This document shows positions 44,253 through 58,500 of a stretch of 64,000 bases of DNA, one piece after another (positions within the stretch are counted from its first letter, which is position 1; each line of letters begins with the position of its first letter). Below the pieces are notes generated by a model. That model did no database searches, was not told the origin of the DNA, and saw only the letters and a program-made list of their open reading frames with translations. This stretch comes from Pieris napi (lineage: Eukaryota; Arthropoda; Insecta; Lepidoptera; Pieridae), in NCBI RefSeq assembly GCF_905475465.1, contig NC_062236.1, positions 10,054,001-10,118,000 of the forward strand. Reading direction: 5' to 3'. Position numbers and translations under genes: made by a program.

Positions 44253-47200
44253 TTTCTGATCTAATGGTTGCTTATATTAAATTGGGTAATTGGATATAAG
44301 CAGTTGACAGAGGAAAGTTAAACATTGCCTCTAAATAACTTGTACACAATCCATAGATTACTGTTGTACACAGAAGAAAGATACATGTCATCCTGATTGT
44401 GTGGTATTGTAATTAATGCTTAGTTAAGTGTATGAATATTTGTTTTTTGGGTATGTAACATTTTCTTCTGTGTATGACCTTCATCTATAGCTTAATGTAT
44501 GTAATAAGTTATATTTTGTGTTTTGATACCAATAAATAAAACATTGCACATATCTTCTATTAATTGTGTAATTCCTTCAAAACAATCACATTGATCAGTG
44601 CTTAAGTCAGTTTATTCTAAGCTAGTAAGATTTCTTGTATCTTATTCTTTTGTCATAATAACTGCAAAAATTACTACATAAATTTAAAAATTCAATATAA
44701 TAAAAAGAACTAGTGGCGGGACAACCTTTTAAGGTATGGGCTTAATATTTCTGTATTTGTTTTGTGATCTCTTTTTTTCTTATTACAAGCAGGTGATCAA
44801 TGTTCCTGACACAACCTTTGCATTGAGTTTTCGGGTCTTAGAAATGCTAGTTTCTTCAGGATGTTTTCCTGTATAAGCAAATTAAAGGGCTGAGGTTTCT
44901 AAGGTTCTACCCTACAACCTCTTAAATGAGACATATTGTCATGATCGTAGAGCAATGTCGGATTTGAGAAAAATAAAAAATCCATTTTTTATCATATTTG
45001 GATACTACATTGACTAAATATTACAGCTACATTAAAAAAAAACATGTGTTTTAAATTTCAAATTAATAACACAGTGACGGATTTGATGGACGCTCATAGA
45101 AGCATTTTTCTAGAAAACTATGTAATTTAATGTTATTATTTTTATTTTGTTTTAAAACAAACTCTTGTTTGCTTGTATGACAATTTTCATAATAACATTA
45201 TTAAAAAAGTTATGACAAAAAAACTAACATGATTTAATTTATTTTGAAATGGCTGCCCTGTAAAGTTTACTATATGTCGGATCCGTCACTATACTATGAC
45301 GATATGCTGAAGCCACAAGGCCAACAAATCTTAATATAATAAAAAAAACACAAATTTCAATAAATCATTTTATATTGCTGAATATAATTATAAGCTAATC
45401 AAAATTATGTCACTACTTTGTGACAAAAGGTGCCAAATAATAACAGTCTTCTTTATAAATAAAAGTCAAACTTGCTACCAACACTGAATACTTTCCACAA
45501 ATGCTAGTCGAAAATCACTCTTAAATACAATTTCTTTGGTTGTATTTACAAATTATGTACTTAAAAAAAGATTAAGATAAGTAGATAGCTAGACTTGTAA
45601 AAATTAGAAATAATAAATATCAAATGAAAATATAACACAACCAATTATGTACCTATCTACTGTAATGCATATGTACATATGGCTTATGTATTAAATAATT
45701 TGAAATCTTAAGAAATTTTTAAAATATGTTTAGCAATAGCAAGATTAACTAGCAGAAACTATGCCAAAGGCTTGTCAATATTCTACTTCTCACCTTATTG
45801 TTAATTATTTGACTTATAATAATGGTTTGTGGAGAATGTAACTATTCTATACTTTATCGCATTTTTATCATAATGAATTCTGATAAACATTTCTATGTTC
45901 TATTGCTTTCTTAAAGAGCACCAACTTTGTACACTGGCAGTGAATTTACATAATATGGACGAATGGCACATTCTATTCCTATATTCAACCAAACAAGATA
46001 AAATATTAAGCCATTTTTGTATGCTTCTCGGTGTAATTGTATATGGGAATAAAACGTAATGACTGTGAACACACAATATCATAACACATATTAAAAAGTT
46101 TTTGCATTGCTCTATCAGTAAATAGTATAGGTAATATAAGCAAATACTAAACAAGAATTTTCCAATAATGTGTGAGCGCCTTTATCTCTGTTGTACTAAC
46201 TTTCTACGCTGTCAAATTATATAACCAGAGATTTAAAAATATAGTTACCTTCTGTATCATACAATTCGGAGGCAAGATTTATTCCCTAATATTATCAAAA
46301 TCTTGTAATAATTTTGAAGCAAATTTGCCCATTTCCTGTAAAAATTGTCGTTTTTCCTGCGATCGAAATTGTAAATGAAATAAATACAACACTTGTAACT
46401 TTAATACATTTTTAAATCTCTGGTTAACTGTGCTAGCACCATAATATAATTATCTTTTATTATATCAACACGCATATCACTCTTCTATATAAAAATACAA
46501 ATCAATCGTACTTTAAGACACTTAACGTTTCGTTATACCTACGAGGAATATATACAGAGATCCATATGAAAGGTATTGCAACACATGATGTTAGGACCTT
46601 AAGAATATAATATATTACGTATACGTTAACGCAAGCTTGTAAAGAATTGAAATATTAAACATTGCCAGTTAAGGGATTTTATCCAAACCAAGTTAAATTT
46701 TAAAATAAGGAGACTAGTTTATATGGAAACAGAACGAAATCTCCATGTAATGTCTAAACCTGTAAAACAGTTCATGTGTGCAATTCCTCGAGGGTCACAA
46801 TTATTTCGTCTTTTGGTTCTATTATACTACTACTTATCTAATATGTACAAACTTATTACAAATTTCACTAAAACGGCTACGGCTTTTGATATCAAAATAT
46901 GAACACTTTTATTTTAATAAGAATAACTATAAAGCAAAAGCTTCCGTTTATAGATAAATTTATAAGCGGCCAAAAACAAGTACTTCAAGTTAATGAAAAA
47001 TTATTATTATGTCAAAAAATTAAGTCATCTGCTAAACTGAATTTAAAAAATACACTCGACTAGAATTTCTACAACTGCATATCATAACTTAATTGTAGTA
47101 TAATTTTAGTAATTTCATCACACAACAGTCTTAATTTTTCATTTTTATAATCCATACAATAATGAATCAAATCCATTCATTTAAAAAACTTTCTGAAATC

Positions 47201-47259
47201 CTTCTCATGAAAATATAAAAAATATTGTTCCATAATTACTCTCATAAAAATAACCATAG
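44253..47259. other. 3'UTRs of SmD2 and ADAM gene plus spacer
   Basis: SmD2 transcription probably ends soon after 44536. The minus-strand ADAM gene ends its coding part at 47260, and its 3'UTR must lie in 47259 and below. A worn minus-strand SINE at about 44709-44960 resumes at about 45300-45328 (GCTGAAGCCACAAGGCCAAC), apparently split by an insertion. An inverted repeat lies at 46223-46425. No further gene was recognised. Confidence 0.55.
46223..46425. repeat. 18-bp inverted repeat, 167 bp apart
   Basis: AACCAGAGATTTAAAAAT at 46223-46240 is the exact reverse complement of 46408-46425. It probably marks the ends of a ~203-bp foldback or MITE-like element; no target duplication is obvious. 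Confidence 0.65.
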
Positions 47260-49540
47260 CTATTGTTTTCCAGTGGAAATTTCTTTGCCTATTGACTTTC
47301 TATTTTCAAATTTTTGCTGTAAACTGGCAACATTAGACGGTTTCGACATCAGTTTCGTTGAATTCGATTTTACAGTTGAATCTGTTCTTTGAACTAAATT
47401 ACTCGGTTTCGGTACGACTTTCGGTCGATTTTTATTTAAATTATCCGCTATTGTTTTAACAGAGTCTGTTTTCGAATTGACCCTACTAATTGGATTTTTG
47501 TCTACGCCTTTTATATTAGAGGCAGAGTTGACTGGCTTTAAAACAGGTTTTGTTGTCTGTTTTTTCTCCATTGGCGTAGGTTTTAAAGGTGGTCGATTAT
47601 CAGTTTTAGTTACACTAGGTTTAGACGCGACTTTTGGCGGTTCAACCTTGTTATTGTTGATCACGTCGGGGGCCTTAATATTTTTGGTATCTACACAACT
47701 TGATACAACGTCAGGGCTGTTGGTATTTTTTGGGGGAATATTTTTTGAAATCGCTTTTGGCGAGGATGGTACAGTTTTAAACGTACTAGTTGATCTCAAG
47801 CCCGGTGGGGTGACTTGTCTGGAGAAAGTAGGTATTTTTGAATTAACTTTCAAGGAGGGGGAGGGTGGTTTTTCTATGACGTCTTCTTGCATACGAGTGG
47901 GTACGTTGACGGCTGACGGGTGTAAGTAACCACTACTCGTTGTTGACTTGGCACCAGAATTGCTATAGACGCTCTCTGGCGTCTTGTAATCAGTATTCAT
48001 GTACGTGCTATCTCTATTCTGTGCATTTTTCTTCTCTTTCTCCTTTTTTCTCGCAAGGGTTGACGTCGAGTAGATGGAGTCGAAGTTACGATTTTGTATT
48101 TCGTTGACTATTTCTCCGAGTAAGCCCATGCTTTCCGTGCTTCCAGAATTAGAAGTTATAGGTTTCGGTGTATTGTAACCGACGGGCGGTTCCTGGGGAG
48201 CCGTTTTTATCGGATGAGAAACGGCAGGAAAGTTTTTCGCGTGTTTTTCTGGGCTCTCTTCGATAATAGCGTAAATATTGTCGCTGGATTCTTCGTCAAT
48301 ATGGGCTAAAGGAGCTGACTTTTCTTCTATACAGTCAACATAGTCTGTTGATCTAATTTCGGTCGGTTTAGGGCTTTGATATATTGAAGTTTCTTTTTCC
48401 GAACTAGGCAAAGGTGGAGGTGGAGCTGTAGGTCTACCGACTCCAGATAAGGGCCGCGGTACACCCGGTGCTTGCCTCATCGATGCAAATGTCTGTAGGG
48501 TTGGTTTCTGAGATGCCGGGGCTCGCATACTTTGGGCTCGATTTACAAAGGCTTTAGAGTCATCAGCGTCGTCAGAGTCGGATACAACAGGAACTGAACC
48601 CTTCGGCAATTCAATACCCTTTTGTAAAATCGGGTTTGATATTTGCAAATTCCGTAAAGCTACCTTTTCTACCGCTTTCGGTACTTTGACTAGATGGTTC
48701 GGATTTTTTGGTAACGAATGACTCCTTTCCACCTGATTTCGTTCTTTTTCTTTCGGCTTATCGTGTTTCAGGAATGATGCAATTCTATTCAAAGATATGC
48801 CTTCTTTAACCTTTTTGGGTTCTTCTGGTAATGGTTTTTGCGGCACATTTCCTGCAGAATACATGCTTAGAGGTCTTTTAGGTAAATCTGGAGTCATAGT
48901 TGGGACGGTTGGAGCTGCACGTATTGGACCTAATGTTTTGGACCCTTGAAGGGGGGAAATTAGTTCTTTAGCGGTGCAAGTCGACGCTTCAAGTATGGGA
49001 CTGGAAATAACAGGCCTCGGAGCAGGATTTGATATAACAACTTCGTCATTCTTTTCAGAATTCATCAACGCTTTAATGCGATTTTGTACCGAACTATTAG
49101 TTCTCTTTATCGACGGACTAGTTTTGGGGCTTGTTCTGGTAGTGGTTGGCACGATCGGTAACGGTGGAGCTGATCGTAAGACTGGTTTTAATTGGCCAAT
49201 ATTTTGACTGTTGCTACCACTTCTATGGACGGGAGTAATTTTTGCGCTCTTCTTCGGATCGGTGGCGGTCGATGTGTCATTCTCACTGTTTTTGTCCAAT
49301 GGTGTGAGGGAGAAGCCTTTAAAATTCCCAAAGAAGGTAACGGAGGGGTTGACGTTTCCGGCGGGGCTGTGATCGGAGTCACTGCGTAACAGGGATGAGC
49401 TCATATCATCTGGATTTGAAAGAGTATGAACGCTGATAGCTTGGGCGTTGTTAGGAGTGGTGTTTTGGAAATTTGATGCGAATTTGCTGGCGCTTCTAGA
49501 TAAGCGACGTTGCAGACTGGATTTTTTTGGAGATGGAATC
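47260..49540 (-). CDS. ADAM long cytoplasmic tail exon
   Basis: A single exon of 2281 nt starting RIPSPKKSSLQRRLSR-like sequence and ending TGKQ-stop. It is low-complexity, rich in Pro, Ser, Lys and Asn, with many PxxP sites (RSAPPLPIVP, PKRPLSMYS, APPPPLPSS, KPPSPSLK) expected to bind SH3 proteins. It also has Tyr motifs (DNIYAIIEE, ESVYSNSG). Acceptor phase 2 matches only the internal donor at 51609/51608 of the membrane exon. This tail is much longer than those of vertebrate ADAMs. Confidence 0.88.
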
Positions 49541-52500
49541 CTGAAATTAAAAAGTATTTATTATTCTTAAAACTTAAGGATTTTGGTTAGTAAAAACATG
49601 CAATGAAGATTTAAATTATGCTAGTACCAATAAAAATTCCCAAGCGTTTATTAATATAAAACTGTTTCAACATATTAATAATCGTGCATTAATGGCCTTA
49701 TTAGATAATGCTTATGTGATTAGTAGTTTATTAAAAGGGTTATTTTTGTAACCGTTGGTCAAATTTTCTTAATATTTGAAATTTTTACAAGAATTGGCCA
49801 ACAATTAAGTGATGGTATTAGAAGGGTTAGTACCAAAACCAAAAACCAACTCACCAAGCATGTGCAAACGAAAAGAAAGTAAGTCTATGAGAGAAAAAGA
49901 AAGAAAATGAATGCATAGTTTTACTTTAAATACCCATTCAAATACAGAACTAAAAATATTATTTTAATGATCATAAATTGTTTTACTTATAATTTAATTG
50001 CGATTTTTTGTTGGTTAAAGAATTTATCATCAGCTTAAAATACTAAATTAAATGGAATCCAAAGCTTGTAAGGATAATATGATATAAAAGTTAATAAACA
50101 AACTAAAGTAGTGTGTACTACTGTCTGTGTAGACATTAATCTCATTTGTTGTAACAAATTCTTTAAACAATTTCCACAAATAACAAGGGTTAAGTGAGCT
50201 ACAGATAATTATATAATAATACTTCATAACAAATAACAATACTATAGAAAGGTAAATAATTGTCTGAAGTTAGGCACGTATTGGCAACCAACTTCAGATA
50301 CTTTAGTACAAATACATAATCAATTAATACTATGGAAAAGATTGAATAAAATTCGTGTAAGTATATACTGTGGAAAATGAACTGAGCTATTGCCTATGAT
50401 TTCTGTGACGTAAGGTCGACATACTACATTAAAAAAAATTGTTATCTTTTGCTGCGGTGAATTTAAATTTATTAAGACTATAGTATTATTATTTGTAATT
50501 ATTAATTAAACTACGATTATTCTACTGTCTAATGTAAAATTACCTATATATATTTAAATATCATGCTGAACTCGGATAAATAAAACTATCTAAGTAAAAA
50601 GCGTACTATAGTCGCAATTAGCTATAATGTAGGTTCCAAATGCTATAAGAGCGATAAAGATAAACATTAAATGGCTAATGGCGAATAGTACGTTAGCTTA
50701 AAAGGCGACAGAACTATTGAAAAAAGTACTTAAAAGTTTACCCTTATTGACCATGCAAAGATTCATACGCTCAAAGCACAAACATTCAAAAGAAAAATCA
50801 GTCTAAATACACACTAATATTGCATACAAAAAAAATACACTTTAATAGTTCCAACCCTGTTTACATAATTTTTAATTAATAAATTCTTTTTTAACGAATA
50901 TAAATGAAATTACTCTAATACTTATGGCTAACATTAACCTTTCTTAATTCAAATCTTTTGGAAATATCATTTACATGTACTTTAGGAATTGATTGTATTT
51001 CTCTGAAATTGTCAGTTGAAGATTGAGGAAGTCTATCGGTATTCAAAGTATTCAGTTTCTGATTAGTAGTAGACGCTAAACCGGTATTTACAATATTCTC
51101 TTTACTTAATTTTTGTTTAACGTCTTTAACTGTATCTGGTTTAAATTTATTGATATTGACTGTTAAATCTTTACTTATATTCTCATTTGTAGTTGACATA
51201 AGACCAGTTTTCACTATATCAATTTTTTTTATTGCTTTAGGCGTACTCGTGATATTTGGTTTAACCAATTCTGTACTACCCGTAACAATAATGTCGTCTA
51301 TACAAATTTTACGTTTAAACATTTTCGTCTCCTTAGGTTTTCTTTTGAATATGGACAAAATTCGTGTCCAATCTATAGTTCTTTTGATTGGGACGCTTTT
51401 AATACTCTCATAGTCGTTGTCGACGTTTTCGTAAATGTTTTCTCCTGTCCTGTCCTCTTGCGTTTTTTCGATTATTTTATTTTGGGGATTTTTGAAAGAG
51501 ACCAGTTTAGTGAAGGCACCCGAGGGGGAGTATTTTGCAAAGTTAAGGGTGAAATTAGGTTGATGACAAAGAGGTGATTTCAGAGGTGGTTTGAAAATAT
51601 CTACGTACGTTTTCCTCGGTTTCTTCCACCAGTGCAGCACGTTATGTCGCGAGTAGTACATAAGGAATAGTATGACCAGTATACTCGGCAGAATTCCGAG
51701 GAAGATGACATACATCGCCACCATGAAGTTTCTTTGCACTGAAAAAAGATATACAAATATAAAACAATGTAACCGATTAATAGTGAAATCACATTGATCT
51801 ATGTATTTTGGCAAATACATTTCCCGTGTTCTTAAAGACTTTTGCAAATAACAGTCTATTACAAAATGCCTGATATAAGATCTAAGGCCAGAAAGAACCG
51901 GTTGTATGTTGCTTATCTTTGGTATATTTTTCTACATAAATTAATGTCATATATAAAAAATTACCTATATATACATTACATACAAGAAAATATCATTCGT
52001 TACAATCTGTGCGGAAAAATAAAACCGTCGTGGGATTTGAAGTAGATCATATTTTGTGTTATATTGACAACTGTTTCGTCATTATAGTTAGACAGGAACC
52101 ATACTTTATACGAAAACAAAGGCATATCATTTTTGTAAATAAATGAAATTATGCATAGCAAATAACAATTATAGTCTGCTAAAGTGCCACGCCAGATCTA
52201 TTTCCGCTAAACTTATCCTACTGAAATCTTGCCTGTACGTCTTGTTTGATCAAAATCATAAGCAAATACACGTGAAACGTGACACGAAAAAAAGGGTGCG
52301 TGTACTTATGTACGCGCGTAAGAAGTTATACTTCTTTGGCATTGTTAAAAATAGTTTTTGATTGCATGCAAATAATTAATTACAATTAAATAATCAAAGA
52401 CTGGAAAAGGAGTCATTATAGTCAATAAAGTTCAGTTTACATTTGAAAAATTAAATAAATAAATATGTATTTTTATTCTCTTACATTAAGTGTAACATAA

Positions 52501-55500
52501 ATTCTATTATTAATCGAATGTTGTTTTTAAATTATGTCCAATGCCGTAGCATCATCCGTGGGCAACTTCATTCTGTTAATTTTGTGTCACGGTGCGCGCG
52601 CATCGTAAAATTTCACTCTCATCAAATTTTCATGACGCGCCTAAAGAAGTATAACTTCAAAAAATATTTCAGGAAGATACCGATGAAAAAAAACTTACGA
52701 CTGGAATCAGTAGCAGGTCCGGAATCGTAGGAGCCGCCTGGACCGGGCAAAGCGCAAAGTGGTGGGGCAAAGCCGAGCTCGCAATGGCAGTGACCTGTTA
52801 ATAAATAATCATTTGGAGTATGGGACAAAAATGTTTATAATAAGACGAAATTACTTGTATGAAGTCCCATAGCTTCCAATGGAGCAAGGGTCATATATTC
52901 GCCAGTTTGATATTTTTATCAAATCATTTTTGTCCCTGGAATGTTAACGCTATGCAAGAGGCAAATTGCGCATTTGGAATAAATAAAATCCAGGGCGAAC
53001 ACAGGACCTTATCTTATAGTAGGTTTAATTTTTACCAATACACTTATTTCAATTTAAAATAACTTTAATATATATATATGAAAAACAAATATGCACCTTC
53101 AGAATTGCATACACCATGCCCGGAGCAATTGGACGGACAGTCTGCGGTTTTCTTCTTTGCCACATTCGCTATTACATCCTCTACTGAGACGCACTTGGTG
53201 TTCAGACACATCTGTAAAAACAATTAAAGTCCAATTGCACCGTTACAACTACCTTATTCTCCATCTCTTTTCATCACAGCGTAAATATAATTTGACAGAA
53301 AGAGAAATTTAGTTAAAATGTTTTAAGAAAAATGTTCAGCTGTCCCACTTACAAGCCCTAATGAAATAGTTAAATTTAGAATTCAATTCGATTTTTTATT
53401 CTCTAAGTAGCGAAGACTTCACGCTCTTAATTGTATATAAAAAACATTCCAACTACATAAATTATTTTTTCGAATTTTAATTAGTTTGCACCCCGATTAT
53501 TCAACATTATAAAATTATTTTATAATTAACTAATAATTACTTAACGATGTCAAGCTCATTACAAACATTTTGTAAAACAAAAAATTGGCGATTAAAAAGA
53601 GTGGCGGAGAGTTTATTGCCAGTCCTTCTCATCCGTTCTACGCCCTTGATTTGAGAACTGGCAGTAAATGTAAAATTAGACGCATTTAATATGTATTTCT
53701 TTATTTGCGTTCAAGTGTACACTGTGTTACCTAAATGAATAAATGATTTTGAATTTGATGGATCCTTACCATATTATCTCCACATTTGGCTCCATCCGGG
53801 ACCATCCCGGGATCAACATCGCTGAGGCCAAGATCAATCATGGCGGTGCGACAGGGTAGAATTGAGCCTAGAATTTTATTTAATGGTATGATAACAAGTT
53901 TCGCACTTCCAAATTAGCGTTATTTTGCATATAAGCGATATGAAGAGTCAAGGCTTTATTTAATATACGTACGTAGAGTTATATCGTAGTTTTATTTATT
54001 TATTGTCTGCCTTCCGGATTCGACTATTGAACCTCAAAAAGATCTTTTGCTGACAATTGTATCGGATACGATTGTAAGGGTCTGGCCGTCACAATTAATT
54101 TACGACTGTGTGGATGTTGTCTCAAATATTAGGGCGACATTAACGATTCCTTGATTTTTCATACATGTAGGCCTAGCTTCAAGACTTTTCTTATTCGTAA
54201 ACATCATATAAATCACAATTTACAATTGAATTATACACAGTAAGCCAACTACATTTTGTAAAAATAAATTCTTTTTTTTAGCATAGTGGACAAACGAGCC
54301 TACGGGACACCCATTTTAGCGAGTGCGTTGTTGGCCTTTGATTGGAGTATTCTCTTTTTTTTTTTTAAATAAAACACTATTTTGACCGGATTGAAGTTAT
54401 GTATTATTATAAATTTACAACTATTTAACATAATTTTAAATTTATCCGACGTTTCGCGTGCTTTACAGCGTCTCTTTTTTTTTTTAAATTGACGGTCCCA
54501 ACAACAATCCCCATCCTGATGAGTGATGGGAGCGACTCCTGAGTCGATTCGGTCGCAAAAGACAATGACTTGTGTAGCGGACCGTGGTAGACTTTTAGTC
54601 ATTTTAGTTATTACGGCTCGTGCGGTGATGAAACTAGGTTAGAGGGATCAACCCAAACAACTCTTTAGACTTGAGCTAAACTTCTAGTCATACTTAGCGC
54701 AAAATTTTCGACTTCCAAATTTTATTCTTCAAATGTTTTGGTTAAAAAAGCGTATTCACACTTTGTCGCTCGTAGTTTGTTTGGCATTCGTGTTCGTAGA
54801 TTAATTGTTGATACGTTAATCGTCACTTTCGTTAAGTTATAGTATACACACTAACAACGGTATAGCAGCTTTATTAAACGAATATTAGTTGTTGGTTCGC
54901 CAGATAATAGAAAATAAACTTAATTAACTTTAACTAGCAAAAAAAATCTGCTTTTTAATACATTTAAGTCCTTACCGTTATTATTGATGAACGTCGCAGA
55001 CAGCAATGAGACAGACTCCATGCCGAACTCCAGTCTCTCATTGAGATGTTTGCACTGCAGTAGACCGCACAGTGCGTTCTGCGGGTAACATCTGAAGAAT
55101 GTTGATGTGTCTTCGCGCCGATATCCACAATTTCCGTTTCTATAATCGAAACAATCTTATGAAAAATCCCTAAAAAGTGTCTCTTACAAATCGCTGTTAA
55201 TCTTCGAGTTATGCAATAATTCCATATTTCATGACGAATGTCATTATTAAAATAAGAATAGGTACATATTAACTTCACCATGAGTTAAAAGTGAAACACG
55301 TGACACGTGAAAAGCTTACGTAAAATAAAATTTATTTAACACTAGCAAACCCGGCGAACTCCGTTTCGCTACCAGATGGCTTCGTTTTATGTAACATTTC
55401 GTTTGGTGATCCCGCTTTTCTGTTGAATATTTTCCTGAATTTTCTAGCTATAAACCTCACGGAGCCCGAGACCTTTCCAACGAATGCAAAACCGTGGAAA

Positions 55501-58500
55501 TCGGTTCGTGCGTTCTGGAGTTATAGCGTCAGGAAGGAAAACCCGACTTATTTTTATATAGTAGATTAAATGTTTGTATTAAAAAACATATTTCCCTGTA
55601 AGATATCTTAAAAAACTAAAAAAAACTACACCAAATTATGACATCGACAATTAAACTACGGTCCTTAAAAAAAGAATGTACCAATTCTTAAAAGGCCGGC
55701 ATCGCACTTACGAGCCACGAGTGTCCATGGGCCGCCATTATCACCAAACATAAGATAAGCCTCCCGTTAGCCCCGTTTTATAAAAAAAACTCAAGACTTA
55801 CTTATCCCCTTTAACGTTCATGGAGTAGTAGCATCGCTGGTCTGAGCTCTCCCCAGTGGAACCCCAAAGCAACTTGCATTGGTCTGTATGAGTACGACAC
55901 GAGCCACGAACACAGTACGCCTGAAATATTAAAATGTCGTTTATTCATACATTTACAGAAGCAAATTATTGTACATTGTTCAATAAGATAAAGAGAAGAA
56001 AGCTCGCGCACAAGCATAAGCTAAAAAAATATTTAATAATATACATTTAAATTATGGTCAAATTTGGCATTGTTTTAGCTTTGAAACATTGAGTTATATA
56101 ACGTACATTAAAAACAAGGAAGTCCAATTTTTGGAGTTTACTCCTTAAGAAACGATTTGAGTTATAAGGCCCGGTACGGAAATTTTATGAGGAGTAAAAT
56201 CAAGTGTAACACGAAAAGTTGAGGCGTTATGTGTAACACGAAAAGTTGAGGCGTTATGTAGAAAGAGACAAACATATATATCTGTAGGATTGAACGTGTA
56301 AAAGAATGAGATGGAATACATTACACAGACTTTTCTATTTTGAATTCACGTTTTGACAGCCACGTTACAACATTGTCAGTGTTGACAGGTGTAAAAAATA
56401 AAAGTAGATTGTCTAGCGTGCCATAGAGTTTTGTCAATAGTAATGGTCAGTGAAATTAAAACTAAAAAGATTGTTCATTCTTATTCTTCTCTTACTATAA
56501 AGGTAACTTTGGTCACAGAAAGAAAATCCTATTTGGGCATAGATGATGTAGGTACGTTTTATTACTACTACAAACATTTATATTATAAAAACATATATCC
56601 TTACCACCTTTAGTATGAAAATATGGTCGACAGCCACAGAACATTATCGCCATTTTATCGTTCGTTAGGAGTAAACTCCAATCGTGCGTCGTAGCTGACA
56701 CACACACACTTTTTTTTTTAATTAATAGAGTTCTAGCAGCAGAGAATATAATGAATCGGATTTAACAAAAAATATTCTTACTCGATTATCAGAACAAGGT
56801 GTGGCATCCATCTTGTAAACGTCTTTAGGGCAGAACTCCGAAGTGCCCGTACAGAATTCGGGTAGGTCACACTCTTTGTCTGCACTGCGACATACTGTAC
56901 CAGCTGACTTCGGTCTACAAGTCTGAAAATAAATAAAAAAATGGTTTATATGTGTGTGTAGTCCTATTACCTATTTAGGATAAAAGGCGGTCTGGTATAA
57001 CAAATAATTTATCCACCATCCCAGTACATATTTAAATTTCTTAAATAAACAAGAAAACTGAACAAAATTACTTATAATGATATCAATAAACAACCAGATA
57101 AAAATTAAAACTTACCTCCGTATTACAACACTCTCCAACCGCGCACGTAGCGTTAGGTCGCAACGTGCACGTGTAATGATCGCAGCAGGACGTACACGCG
57201 GCCAAAGGGATCAGACCGCAGTCGCACTCTTCGCCCGGCTCGAGAAAGCCGTTGCCGCATGTTGGCGAGTAGTAGAGACTTTTTGGCTTGTTCCTGAATA
57301 GTATTAACAAATTATGTATTTAATTTCTACTAAACATTTGAAGTTTTGCAGCATTTTGTTATTTCAATTGTGTTAACTGCTAATGCTTTAAAGTTCATAA
57401 TCTATATATATAAAAATGAAACCCGTTTTCCGTTGTCACGACATAACATGAAAAGGGCTTGACCGATTTGTCTGATTTTTTTATAATATTCCTTGAAGTA
57501 CGAGGATGGTTCTTACGGAGAGAAAAATAAAAAAAATTGAGTGAAAAAGTCCAAAAACAACACTTTTCTATATTCCCATACAAAGGATTCGTAATAATAC
57601 TTAAAAGTCAATTTGAACTTTAATGGCATATCATAAAGTTCAAGTGTTAGTGGAGGGGTTCCGGGAAGGTAAATTTTTATTTTTTGACATAATGTATTTG
57701 TTGTCTTATCAACTTTCTTTTTTTATCTTACTAGCTAGACCAGTGTCCCGAACAGCAGAATAAATATTTAAAAAAAATAAAGCATCGACTGTTAGGCGGT
57801 ACAATGTTCGCCAGGCCAGCTAGTTTCATATAAAAACATTAACTGATCATTCTGAAATTACACATTATATATTATATTAGGATTAAAATCAGTCTCCCAC
57901 GAAATTCTACACGAAGACAGTAATAGTATGTTTTTTTCTTTCTTCATTTTATGGCAATAGTTTTAACTTTATGCCAGCTTCAGTAATATAATGTTTCTTC
58001 ATCTTCAATTCGACCAATCTGTGACTCATGTATGTTATGTCAAGTGACTGACATACATAATCAATATTTTTAATTAATTATTATTTACAAACTATAAAAA
58101 AGCCCATTGGGTTATTGGCTTGTTAGGTACCCCATACAGAATACTGAAAATTAAATTTTTAATTAATTTCCCGTATTATTACTTTTTGTGTTTTTTTTTT
58201 GTTTTCCCTTATATTTTTTTGTACTTATAGGGTTTTAATGCTAAACTTACCGTAAACAATAATCCATTCCCCTCTCAAACGATAAAGCCAACGATCTAAG
58301 GCTGCAAGAGGACCAATGCGTCGGAGTCACAGATGTACTGGAAGGGCTCATAATGCACTTTTCATCTGGGCATTTGCAATCTGCCTCCGTGTCATGCTCC
58401 ATGCCGAAGTTATGCCCCATTTCGTGGGCAATGGTGGTCGCTACAAGGCCTATAACGTTGGAGTGGTTCGTGGCCACACCCCCAGAGAAATTGTAGGTGC

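Noticed and set aside
47477..49389. Plus-strand open frames opposite the ADAM tail exon
   Set aside because: They mirror the low-complexity Pro/Ser-rich coding strand; no start context or family match.
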